Source: Panonychus citri
Taxonomy: Eukaryota; Arthropoda; Arachnida; Trombidiformes; Tetranychidae
Length of the DNA: 64,000 nucleotides
Assembly: GCF_014898815.1 (NCBI RefSeq)
Contig: NW_026515545.1
Span: forward strand, 2,728,001-2,792,000
Direction: 5' to 3'
In this document: in pieces, positions 1 to 9,775 of the stretch
Numbering within the stretch: position 1 is the first letter of the stretch
Layout: every line of letters starts with the position of its first letter
Program-made: the position numbers and the translations under genes
Notes under the pieces: generated by a model
Seen by the model: only the letters and a program-made list of their open reading frames with translations
Told to the model about the DNA's origin: nothing
The model's database searches: none

Positions 1-195
1 TATAATATTCACCAAAAAATTTTGCTAGAGTTCAGGGTTACGACGACGACTTACTCGTAAGAGAGACGAGAAAGAAAGATGTTGACAGAACAGATCATCA
101 AAATTAATTGTAAATCTTTTTTCAACAATCAATATAAATTGTTACTAATTAAGATCGCTCTTAATTTTCGAGCGATTCGAATTAACAATCAAGTT
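1..195. other. AT-rich flank, no feature seen
   Basis: No reading frame or repeat that I can support. It leads into the target-site duplication of the element that begins at 204. Confidence 0.5.
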
Positions 196-203
196 TTATT
201 TGA

Positions 204-401
204 AACTACAGTAATCTCTTGACTAATGCATAGAAATGTAATTAAATCGCACTTAGCGCTCAATAGATAGCGTTAATTTTTTCTGCCTTTCGCAGTGCAT
301 TTTTTCCTATTCTAACGCCACCTGGCGTGAATAAGCTGCGATTCAACCCACAATTTTATGCGTTAACCGAGTTATGCATTAGTCAAGAGATCACTGTAGT
401 T
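204..401. mobile_element. hAT-like MITE with 8-bp target duplication
   Basis: The 29-bp terminal inverted repeats at 204-232 and 373-401 match at 28 of 29 positions and begin AACTACAG. The element is flanked on both sides by the direct 8-mer TTATTTGA (196-203 and 402-409). Terminal repeats with an 8-bp duplication are the hallmark of hAT-superfamily insertions. At 198 bp with no ORF this is a non-autonomous copy. It sits at the outer edge of one arm of the foldback at 410-640, so it probably inserted after that repeat formed. Superfamily assignment rests only on duplication length. Confidence 0.75.
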
Positions 402-409
402 TTATTTGA

Positions 410-640
410 GGTTCATCAAGCTTAATTGTTTGGCAAGTTTCTTAAAATTGATTTTCGATCTCAGATTGATGATTAAGTTGAGTAATTAACGCGATAATAA
501 TCTTATTGTCTGTCCAATGAACAAACCTATTAGTTTGATCGGCCTGGATCCAGGTTTTGATCAGAGCTAATTACTGAACTTAATCATTAATCGACAAATC
601 AAGTTTAGAAAACTTGCCAAACAATAAAGTTTGATGAACC
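410..640. repeat. Long imperfect inverted repeat (foldback element)
   Basis: Arm 410-489 is an imperfect reverse complement of arm 568-640, with a spacer of about 78 bp. Shared blocks include GGTTCATCAA, ATTGTTTGGCAAGTTT and a TTAAGTT-AGTAATTA stretch. Matching continues weakly beyond the arms, on the left through the sequence interrupted by the MITE at 204-401. The element has no ORF. It is most likely a degenerate foldback or MITE-type transposon. Confidence 0.65.
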
Positions 641-708
641 TCGAATCAAATACTTAGTTGGCTATTGAATACGATCCAACCAAATATTATTGGCACTATT
701 GCGACCAG

Positions 709-939
709 CCTTAAGCCTGTCGTTGTTCTGGTCGTCGAAATGAGATGGACACTTGTAAGCTTCCTGGTTCGGCCAATCATGCATGCGTTTCGGGGTGTGA
801 TCCAAATTTTATTGGTAATCGACCTTACGTTCCGACTCCTGATGGACGAGCTGGTCAAAAAATGGTTCCTCACTGGCGCAAAATCAGTTGCAACGATGGT
901 GAGGAGGAAATTACAATGAACTTCTTTTCATGTATTTGA
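709..939 (+). pseudogene. Cysteine-rich ORF remnant, unknown family
   Basis: One reading frame from about 661 to the TGA at 937-939 encodes a Cys-rich peptide and carries one in-frame TAA at 712-714, just before the Cys-rich part. From the ATG at 745 it gives 64 residues including a CVSGC motif. Upstream of that ATG in the same frame there are two more Cys, in CRC spacing. Base composition is less AT-rich than the flanks. It could be the last exon of a small secreted Cys-rich protein (the TTAAG before 715 could act as an acceptor) or a relic carried by neighbouring mobile DNA. I do not recognise the family and assign no function. Confidence 0.25.
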
Positions 940-1243
940 ATTTCATTTTCAAAAGCATAAAATTAAAATTAAAATTAGCATTAAAATTTAACAATTAAAA
1001 CTTATCTAATCTACTTCATTTATAACAATCGTGACTTTGAGCTGAACTAAAGTTAGATTTGATCAAATTAAGAAAATAGTTATAAAGACACAGTAGTAGT
1101 TATATCGGGACATTGAGTTTAAAATAAAGTATTAATATATTAATATATAATAAATTCAAAAAGGAAGACAATGATAATACCACTTTCTTTGTCGACTATC
1201 ATAAATCTAACGATAAAATGCATGCTGATAAATACCTTATGAC

Positions 1244-1396
1244 CCTGAAGACATTATTGATTCTATCTATGGGAGTAAATTTCTCAGTGTCTTTGACATT
1301 AGATCTGGATTCTGGCACATCAAAGTACGAGAGCAGGAAATTCACAAGACCGCCTTGATTACTCAACATGGTTATCATGAATGGCTAGTGATACCC
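1244..1396 (+). pseudogene. Ty3/gypsy reverse-transcriptase fragment
   Basis: The 51-codon open stretch reads as the core of a Ty3/gypsy-type reverse transcriptase. It contains FDIRSGFWHIKV, the LDLRSGYWQI-like block of these elements, followed by HKTALITQHGYHEWLVIP, corresponding to the KTAFVT-G-YEFLVMP block. The catalytic YxDD segment and everything after it is missing, because stops follow directly at about 1397-1410. No LTRs are recognisable nearby. This is a short dead relic of a retrotransposon polyprotein. Confidence 0.8.
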
Positions 1397-1421
1397 AGTT
1401 GATTTTCTATTTAAACTAGTA

Positions 1422-1607
1422 AATTTTATTAATGCTGATGAAATTAAAGCTGAACGATCAAAAATCAATAATATGGATTTACAAATTGCTAATGAAGCTG
1501 GAATCTGTTACAAGGTTGATAAATATGCTAACAGGAAGGTGATTCTACCTCTAACCGTGAGGTACAAGCTAATGGACGCTGTTCAACATTTAACACCAAA
1601 GTTTTAA
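1422..1607 (+). pseudogene. Possible retrotransposon polyprotein remnant
   Basis: An open stretch of about 61 codons ends at the TAA at 1605-1607. The segment VILPLTVRYKLMDAVQHL resembles the integrase zinc-binding region of Ty3/gypsy polyproteins (IVVP-LR-LL--VH). It lies directly downstream of the reverse-transcriptase fragment on the same strand, consistent with debris from one element. The match is weak and from memory only. Confidence 0.3.
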
Positions 1608-1834
1608 TTGATGAAATGGAGATTTTTGATTGCAATTATAAGATGATTGTAAATGAATTTAAAGAGAAGTGGAAATAATTATACTTGAACTTTAATTGTT
1701 GAAACCAAATTAAATCCCCTTCTCAAACCATAGTAAATAAAGTGACAGATTTTCAGTTGATAAACTGTCAATTTAAAGTGAGTAACAATCAATTGATGAG
1801 CGAAATTTGAACGATAACAATCAGAGAAATAAAA

Positions 1835-3288
1835 TCAATTGGTTGATGATGATTTGTGTTTTCTAATTACTTCTTCAATCATGGTGATCGCTTCCGATGA
1901 ACTTTGTGAAGTTTTCATGGTCTCAGAAATTTGAACGATTCGTTTTTTCATCTCATCATCAACAAGCGATTTCTCAATACAATCTAATAGATAATCTTCA
2001 TCAAATTCCCATGGATTAACTCGGAATCCGATCTTCTTATCCACAACTCTCTGAGCATTATCCAGTTGATCAAAATAATATCCAACTACGATCAACGATT
2101 TACCATATAAAAGTGTTTCCATCAAGGTATTGTTACCGCCATGAGTTATAACCAAATCAACTGATTGAATAACCGCAATTTGATCAACATAATTATCTCC
2201 CCACATATTATCAGCTAATTTAAGTTGATCTCCTCGAAATCCTTTTGAAATGATAAATCGATGAGGTGATTTAGCAAGAGTATCAATCATCCTTTGCATT
2301 AATTGAATATCGTTTGAAGCAGTTGATCCAAGGGAAAAGTAGATCAATGAACCAGGTTTATCTTTCAGATTATCGGGTATCTCGAAGCACTTTGATTCGG
2401 AACATCTGATGAAATTATCGATTCGATGCCAACCAGGTTCAATTGGTTCACATTCGGTGTAATCAAGTTGCTTGGGATAATGATAGAAGCCGATATTGGT
2501 CAAGGGTAAGGAAAGTCGAGTAGGACGAAAGACCGGAGGTCGACCGATTTTAGCTAAATGCTCATTCATACAAGTGATGAAAACTTCATGGGAATCGAGA
2601 AGGTGATTCCTCATCTCTGCCCATAGTTTACGATCAGATGATGTTGATAAACCAAATTGAATCGGTGGTCCGTTATTGTAAAGTCCAAGTGGATTACAAG
2701 AGTGTAAGTTGATCACTGGTAGACCCGTAGAGAAAATAGCACCAGTAAGATCACAACAATCGTGAATTATGCCATCAAATTCATCGATATTCGTCCGACT
2801 AAGAAATTCTTTATGAGCTTCATGAAGAGTTAACCAAGCACTCATGTCATTCATATTCTCTTTATCCTGTTGAGTAAAATTAGTGAATCGAACCATCGGA
2901 TCGCGACGAAGTTTTTCCATAGTCTTGTCGATCGTTTCAACAAGAGAATCTTCATTTTTTTCTGGAAAAAGTTCCTTTTTGAAGGCGATGAAACCGAACC
3001 CACGATTCGTAGCAGCCTTTTCGTACTTCGGTAAATGAGCAAAGGTCACTTTGTGTCCATGGCGGGTAAGAACTTCGCCAAAACCAAGTGTCACATTGAC
3101 TGGTCCATATCTGCAACAGTACAAAGAGGTCAAAAAATGAGGACACGGGAATAAAATGTCGAATTATTAGTAAACTATGTAAGCACAATCAACAATGGTC
3201 AGTAAATCCTAACGATAACCATTTATATTAGTTAAAATACTCACGCATTCATAGTGGTCAAGAGGAAGTGAAAACTTGTGTTGGTCAT
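1835..3288 (-). CDS. UDP-glycosyltransferase, bacterial-type (spider-mite UGT family)
   Basis: Two exons, 3245-3288 and 1835-3110, joined by a 134-nt GTGAGT...TTGCAG intron, give 439 residues. The ATG at 3288 is chosen because the joined frame (MTNTSFHFLLTTMNA then YGPVN) restores the N-terminal GT1 Rossmann strand. The C-terminal UDP-sugar signature is clear: THGGNNTLMETLLYG followed by FDQLDNA, with the Asp/Gln pair typical of GT1 enzymes. There is no signal peptide or C-terminal membrane anchor, so the enzyme should be cytosolic, unlike animal ER UGTs. Spider-mite UGTs of this build are held to come from bacteria and to conjugate plant or pesticide compounds. The catalytic His expected in GHVN is Pro here (GPVN), so activity is uncertain. 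Confidence 0.85.
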
Positions 3289-3478
3289 TTTAACGATAAT
3301 TTATTCAAATTAAGTTGGCGATTTACTTATTGTTGATCTAGTTTTACTGAATACAACTAGAACACAAACAACCTGTTTATTTGCAGTTCTAATTGTACAA
3401 TGATAATTAAAAGCGAAATCGTTGATTCCAAGATGACTCGAATTAATGATTAAAAAGCGCCTCAAGCAATTAACTATG
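3289..3478. other. UGT 5' flank
   Basis: AT-rich sequence between the UGT start codon and the first terminal inverted repeat. I see no convincing promoter element. Confidence 0.4.
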
Positions 3479-4086
3479 CGTGTTCGGAAAAATTATGGGA
3501 CTTATCATTGATTTATGATTCTAACTAGTACTTGACAACATTTATCATGAAAATCACTCTGTTCTGAAGAGAAACTCGCAGCTACCGAATAATCTTTATG
3601 AAAATTTCTTTAATCAGTTTATAACGATTGAAATTAGATTAAGTAATTAAATACCTGATAATAATCTTTCAACTTTTTCTTTAGTAAGCTCATAACTTTG
3701 CAAAGAAAGATCGCAAAAATATAAATGTAATATCATGGAAAAGAAGAAAAAAATGCTATTCATTTCATTTAATCAAATATCAATTGTTTGCGAAATAATT
3801 ACGATAATCTGATTGGAATAAATAATTTTCCGAGATACTCGAAAAAACTGGTTTCCTCAGGTTAACATGTAAATAACATAGAATCATAGGGTCTAAGTTT
3901 TTTTATCATCGTGTTTTCAACTTAAACTTAATAACTTTTTTGTTTTTGAATCATTAACTATAAAACTTTCGAGATATGTTGTTAAATGTTTGCATAATAT
4001 TTAATTGAAAAAATCAAGACGATCGCATGAAAAGCCACTGAGATATTCTAAATTTACTAATCAGTCCCATAATTTTTCCGAACACG
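3479..4086. mobile_element. 608-bp element with perfect 24-bp terminal inverted repeats
   Basis: Positions 3479-3502 and 4063-4086 are exact reverse complements over 24 bp, beginning CGTGTTCGG. The interior is AT-rich with no ORF. No clean target-site duplication is visible, although a TA lies within three bases of each end. Its right end abuts the left end of the next element (4090), so the two are nested or serially inserted. Best described as a MITE-like DNA transposon. Confidence 0.7.
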
Positions 4087-4089
4087 TTA

Positions 4090-4550
4090 GGTTGATTCAT
4101 TTGATTCTGGTCGATCTTATTTTTGAATATCATTTTTGCTTGACCTTCAAATGAGCTGAATGTTTGTCGGTTACTAACATAGACCTTGAGCATTCACTAT
4201 CAGAGATCTTCCTCTATGGCGAGATTCTATAACAGGGTCACCTTGTTTGATTTTCATCGCCCAATTTTTCACTGAGGATGGTGAGGCGGCTTCGTCTCCT
4301 AACATTTTGTATAGTTAGTTATGAGTAAAACCCGCTGATCATTCCAAAAGGCATGAAAACTTCACAAAAATCATGTTGTTTTTGATAATTTATTGAATTC
4401 ATCAAAAGTTCTTTGGTAATCATTTTTAGAAAAACTTAAAATTTTCATATCTCAATGTCCGTTACTTCAAAATGGACTTAGAACAATTTTTCTACATCTT
4501 CTTAAGCTGAATTTAGAGGGTGACAAAGGCCAGAATTAAGTGAATCAACC
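4090..4550. mobile_element. 461-bp MITE-like element with TA flanks
   Basis: Ends 4087-4110 and 4530-4553 are reverse complements at 22 of 24 positions, including flanking TA dinucleotides (4088-4089 and 4551-4552), as expected for Tc1/mariner-type insertion. The interior is slightly more GC-rich around 4195-4300, but I see no intact transposase frame. It shares its left boundary with the right end of the element at 3479-4086. Confidence 0.65.
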
Positions 4551-4708
4551 TAATAGCTTCGATGATTGTGATGTAATCAATCAAATTGTTTCAATGTATT
4601 AATACATATTTTCCAGTGCAATTGTTATCATTTGATTGAAATCTTTTTTATCACCATCGAAATGATTAAGATACAGTTTTAATTGTATCAAACAATTGAT
4701 TAAAACTA

Positions 4709-4845
4709 AAGGGTGTGTAGTTTAAAAAGTTCCCTTTTTGAGATAAGAAAATAGCAGAGGCAAAGGGTAAGAAAAAAATTTTATCTAACCTTTTACTTGT
4801 TATTTTCTTATCTCAAAAAGGGAACTTTTTAAACTACACACCCTT
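4709..4845. mobile_element. 137-bp palindromic MITE (Tc1/mariner-type)
   Basis: A perfect 45-bp inverted repeat (4709-4753 and 4801-4845) brackets a 47-bp spacer and is flanked by TA on both sides (4707-4708 and 4846-4847). The termini begin AAGGGTGTGTAGTTT. The identity of the arms suggests a young insertion. Transcribed across, it would form a near-complete hairpin. Confidence 0.8.
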
Positions 4846-5745
4846 TATTTGACAAGACAGTTGATTTAACAATGAAAACATTTCAGAATTAATTATAAAA
4901 TGTCAATGATATTAACCAAAGAGTAATTAAAGTTAATTTTAACCTTAAGCAACGACAATTAACTCAAAATACATGTAAAAGGTTACATGTTAATTGAATC
5001 CACCAATTATTAATAATTAACTCAAGCATCATTTTCACAATTTTGATTAGTCTAATTAACTTTTTGTTTTCCTGATGAAACCAAACAATCAAATGTAATG
5101 TAATAAAACTTTCATTTTTCATCGTTGATTATTTCTAAATTGTAATTAGTCAACATGAAGATAATAAAATCGAGAGAATAATTAAATTTATCTAACGCGC
5201 TGGAACAGCAATTAGACGATAATGTTAACCAATAGAATCCAATGGAAATTGAATTGTTGGTAAACAAAAGAGAAAAACAATTGATTGTTTTCAATGGAAA
5301 ACTAAACTAATCAAGTTAATAACAATCAAGAGAAAATCAATTGATTGAATGGTCGATGTGTAGATTAATCGAACCACGTTGAGCAAACTCCATAGGAAGA
5401 AAATCAGTGTTATGGTTTTTACTTCATTCTCTTCATCACCTTGTCATCCATTTCCAACGTAAACAATCAAAAGAATCTCTTTCATTTCTCTTTCTTTTTC
5501 TCTTTCTCATCTTCTTCTTTCTATTTCTTCTCTCTCTCTCTCTCATTCACATTTTGAGTCACTTTTATTATTGTTTTCTTTTAGGTCTTCGCATCAAAAA
5601 CATCTCTCTCTTCACCGGATTCTATTCGTCAACCAAACAAATATATTTCCAATTCTCTCCATCTTTCCAATCATCAAACTCTTTCATCTTATTCATCATC
5701 ACCATCATCTTAATCATCACCAATTAATTAATCCAACAGTAAACA
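4846..5745. promoter_or_regulatory. TOM1 upstream region and 5' UTR
   Basis: AT-rich to about 5400, then pyrimidine-rich (5465-5550, including CT runs) up to the TOM1 start codon. This change is consistent with a promoter and 5' UTR. The ORFs in it are Phe/Leu/Ser- and His-rich artefacts of low-complexity sequence. Confidence 0.4.
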
Positions 5746-6326
5746 ATGGCTGCTCTACTACAGACCTTAAGTGGTAATCCATTACAAACACCAATCGGCC
5801 AGAAAATAGGTAACCTACTCACCTTTTTTTATCTTTTCATTTATATTTCTGTTATTTTCACTTAATTACGTCTTATTTCAACAATTAATCTTTGAACAAT
5901 TACAATTAATCAACCGTATATTGTACTTAAACTGTTTAATTAATTATGGAGCGACGAAAAAAACAACCAAAAGCTTCATCACTTAGCAAAAGAAAACAAA
6001 AATCTCCATCAGCTCATTTTTAGATTGTCATGTTTTGTTTACATATTTTCACAGTTAATCATCATCTTAACTAATCAATATTATTTCATTTTCTACTCAA
6101 TTAATTAAAGAACAAGCAACCGAATCAAATTTACCTTCCGAGGATTGGGCTTCCTTCATGGAGATTTGTGATATGATCAATGATACAGATGAAGGGTAAA
6201 TATTATGATTCTTTCATGATTATTTGCATGTTTCTGAGACCTTGAGACTTATGAGTTTATCTTTCAAGAGACAATTAGATAATCACTTAATTTACTTTTA
6301 TCAATTAATCAATTCTAATTATCCTT

Positions 6327-6417
<91 letters not shown>

Positions 6418-8593
6418 GACCCAAGGATGCAGCTCGAGCAATTAAGCGACGACTTCAGCAAAATGCTGGAAAAAATCATGTCACCGTTATGTATACACTA
6501 ACGGTGAGTAATTATTAAGCTGATTAAGAGTAATTATCGATGATGATTAACTGATTAATTTCCTTCTAATTACAGTTACTGGAAACTTGTGTTAAAAATT
6601 GTGGAAAAAGATTCCACACTCTTGTTACTAGTAAGGATTTCGTTCAAGATTTGGTTAAGTTAATTGGTCCAAAAAACGATCCACCTCCGGTTCTTCAAGA
6701 AAAGGTAAATCACCTAATTGGATTAATCAATTTCCAATTATATTCTGTATTTCAAATCAACTGTTCAACTGGATTCTTATTGTTTTATATATATAATATT
6801 TTTCCGATTAATGTGATAACTGATCCGGACAATTTACTTGTAACGTTACTTTAATCACTGACAATCAACTTGAGAAACATTTAACAACATAACCTTTCAA
6901 CATTTCACCTTGTTAACCATTTCTTTTATCCAATTGTTTACCTTTTCCGTTCATGATTGTTTACAATTTAAGTTTTCCCTTTTCAAATTAACTATTCTTT
7001 TTTTTTTTAATTCTTTCTTCCAAAATTTCACTTTCGATCAGTTGTTGTTTTATCCTCAATTTTTTTGTTCCTTCAAATCGGTTGTTCAATTGACACCAAA
7101 GTAACTTTGATCTTAATCTATTATTATTATTATTGTTTTTTACTTCTACTTTTGGTCTTTTTGATTACAGGTTTTAAATCTCATTCAAACTTGGTCTTTA
7201 GCATTTCGAGGACAACCAGAATGCTCCGGAGTTGTTCAGGTGTATATCGATTTGATGGCAAAAAAGGTTGAATTTCCAGTCACTGATCTTGAGTCAACTG
7301 CACCAATCCACACTCCTCAACGAAGTGTACCACCATATCAACGAAAGGCGACCAACGAATCAATTGTAACAACTGGATCACCTACTAATGCATCAAGCAA
7401 TTCATTGCTAAATCGTTCACTACCAACAAACATTATCTCAGGATCATCAACAGCAACATCAACATCATCATCGTTACCTTCATCAACCACAACAACAACA
7501 GCCCCATCCTTAGCCGCTACCGGTATATCAACAACAATCGGTGCTCCTGGATCATCACCAATTAGTTCATTTCATCATCATCATAACATGTCTACTGGTG
7601 GACAAGTAAATCATAGTCCAGATCAGTTGATTAAACTGAAAAGTGAATTGGATGTTGTTCAAGGGAATATAAAAGTCTTCCATGAGATGCTCAATCAATT
7701 GATTCCAGGTAAAGAGCATCCAGATGATTTAAGTTTACTTTGTGATTTAAATACAACATGTCAAGCGATGCAAAAAAGAATCGTTGAACTGATTGAAAAA
7801 GTGGCCAATGAAGAAGTGACCAATGAGCTATTGAGAGTTAACGATGACCTTAACAATGTCTTTGAACGTTACGAAAGATATGAAAGGAAACGATCCAATG
7901 CTTCATCGTCAACATCAACAACTTTCCCGAAATCGAAGGCTTCAGAACCAAGTTTAATTGATTTAAGTGTCGATGAGACAATACCAACGGTAGATCTGTT
8001 ATCCAAAGGAGTTCAAGGAATAAGTTTATCAAAAAATGTCAAGGTAATTGTCTCAAGATGATTGATTCTCTCTTGACTAATTCACTGATGGATTAATCAA
8101 TTTTTGTTTTCTTTTCATGTTTCTCTCTCTCTTTTTTTGTATAGTCAAGTAATTCTGGTGCTGAAGAATCTGCTGGTTTGGGTGATGCTGATTTCGACTC
8201 TTTTGCTCAATCTCGAACGTCTCTTGGCCGAACTGAGCCGAAAACCGTTGAACCAACAGGATTAGATTCTCTTGAAAATGCCGTTCGCTCGAGCGGAGGT
8301 CCACCCGATTCTCTTAATAGTGAAGGAAAATCTCTTATGGTAAGAAATTGATATTATCACGAGATCAAGACATTATCATAATCTGTTTGTTTCTATTTCA
8401 ATAGTTGGACAGTGTTCGTGATTTAGTTGAAATGGAAAATTGGTTACGTGAACAAAACGCTTCCGCTAATTTGGGAACAACAACAACCACAACCACGAAC
8501 ACATCGACAACACAACAAACCGGAGGTGATTTTAGCTTCGAAAAGTTTCTAACCGAAAGAGCCGATGCCAGAGATAAAATGTTCAAACAATAA
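5746..8593 (+). CDS. TOM1: TOM1-family VHS-GAT endosomal sorting adaptor
   Basis: Seven exons (5746-5809, 6111-6195, 6419-6503, 6576-6704, 7171-8043, 8145-8339, 8405-8593) give 539 residues with every junction in frame. The N-terminal VHS domain (about residues 10-155) contains EDWASFMEICDMIND, LLETCVKNCGKRFH and PIHTPQR. A Ser/Thr-rich linker follows, then a GAT domain (about 270-365) with GNIKVFHEMLNQL and VNDDLNNVFERYERYER. The C-terminal FEKFLTERA resembles the TOM1 tail. TOM1 proteins bind ubiquitinated cargo, Tollip and clathrin on early endosomes; that role is inferred from the family. The third exon's acceptor is preceded by a long CT microsatellite. TOM1 and TOM1L2 cannot be separated here. 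Confidence 0.93.
6332..6413 (+). repeat. (CT)n microsatellite forming an intronic polypyrimidine tract
   Basis: About 80 bp of nearly pure CT dinucleotides runs directly into the CATAG acceptor of TOM1 exon 3 (6419). The polypyrimidine tract of this intron is therefore a microsatellite. Confidence 0.95.
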
Positions 8594-9775
8594 TTCCAAT
8601 TGATTGTGAACAAAATCAAGAACCAATATAAATAATCAATAGAAACAAAAAACACTTTCTTCATTATCCATTGTTGATCATCATCTCCAGCGATTCCTGT
8701 AATTGGTACCGAAGATTATCATGATCACCATTGGGATAATCTATTGTTTACTTGAAAGAACTTATTTAATGAATGACAATTTAATGGATCTATGATGTTA
8801 TATCAAAAATTTATCTCTTCTACAATTTGGATAACGTTAATTTTAATTTTCTTTTCTTTCTTGTAAAGTCAAAATTCAAGAGTGATACTGAAATTATCTT
8901 CATCTTACCTGAGAATCTTGTATTAACTTCCCATGTGAGCATGTGAAGAATTTAATTGGAATTAATCACAGTTAATCAATTCCCTTCTTCTTAAAATAAT
9001 CTCTCCTTTCTCTATCAAGAAATTTGCCTACTAATTAATACGATCAATTATCAAATTTCATACACGATTTTGTAATCCAAATATTTTATTCCTTTAATTG
9101 TTGTTATGTATTTAACGTGAGACCTTCCCGATAGTTTAGTCAATTAGAATCACTAAATATGCTTGTGAATGTATTAATTATATTGATTGAAAGAGAAAAG
9201 GACTAAATGATTTATGAGGAAAATCATTTACATTGATTAACTTTACTTCTCAATACAATTTAATGAAACTTATCTTTCTGTTCCTAATATTAGTTAAATT
9301 GCACAAATTAATTTAAATAAATGATTTTAATAATTTGATCACTTTGATTTTACTCTTATTATATTACAAATTAATTGTTACCGTGGTTTCGATTATAAAT
9401 TATTGTAAATTAATGACTATTGGTAAAAATAAAACGTTGATAAAGTAACGAGAAAATGGTTAAATTCAAATGTAGAAATAGATGATTAATTGATTGTGAG
9501 TTTGCAATTGGGTTAAACAGAAGCCATTCTGGTTGATTGGGGTTAATTTTTTTATGATTTATCGATAATTAACTTTGTAATCATCTTTTTTTTCTCACTC
9601 GCTTCTTAAGATCTTGGAAATTTGCGATCTCTCTTGAGTATTTACAGTTGGATTATTGGATTTGGTTCTTTTAGCGAATAGAATAAGATTGTTTTCTGAG
9701 TAGAAATCGGGAATGATTTGTGTAGATTAAATCACAAATTGGAAAGAAAAAAAAAATGATTTCACTTTAAGTGAT
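8594..9775. other. Convergent intergenic region TOM1/CNIH4
   Basis: Both flanking genes end here, so it should contain their 3' UTRs. It is AT-rich with scattered TTAATTG motifs. I see no further gene. Confidence 0.5.

Noticed and set aside
665..919. 84-residue ORF starting at a TTG
   Set aside because: It overlaps the Cys-rich frame, has no ATG at its start and shows no protein-like features.
3479..4553. Transposase gene inside the terminal-inverted-repeat elements
   Set aside because: No frame longer than a few dozen codons and no DDE/DDD-type motif was visible.
6224..6418. ORF ending in a long Leu-Ser run
   Set aside because: It is the CT microsatellite of a TOM1 intron read as codons. 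The same applies to the Leu/Ser or Arg/Glu ORFs near 12941, 20816, 38209, 38370, 44160 and 62381.
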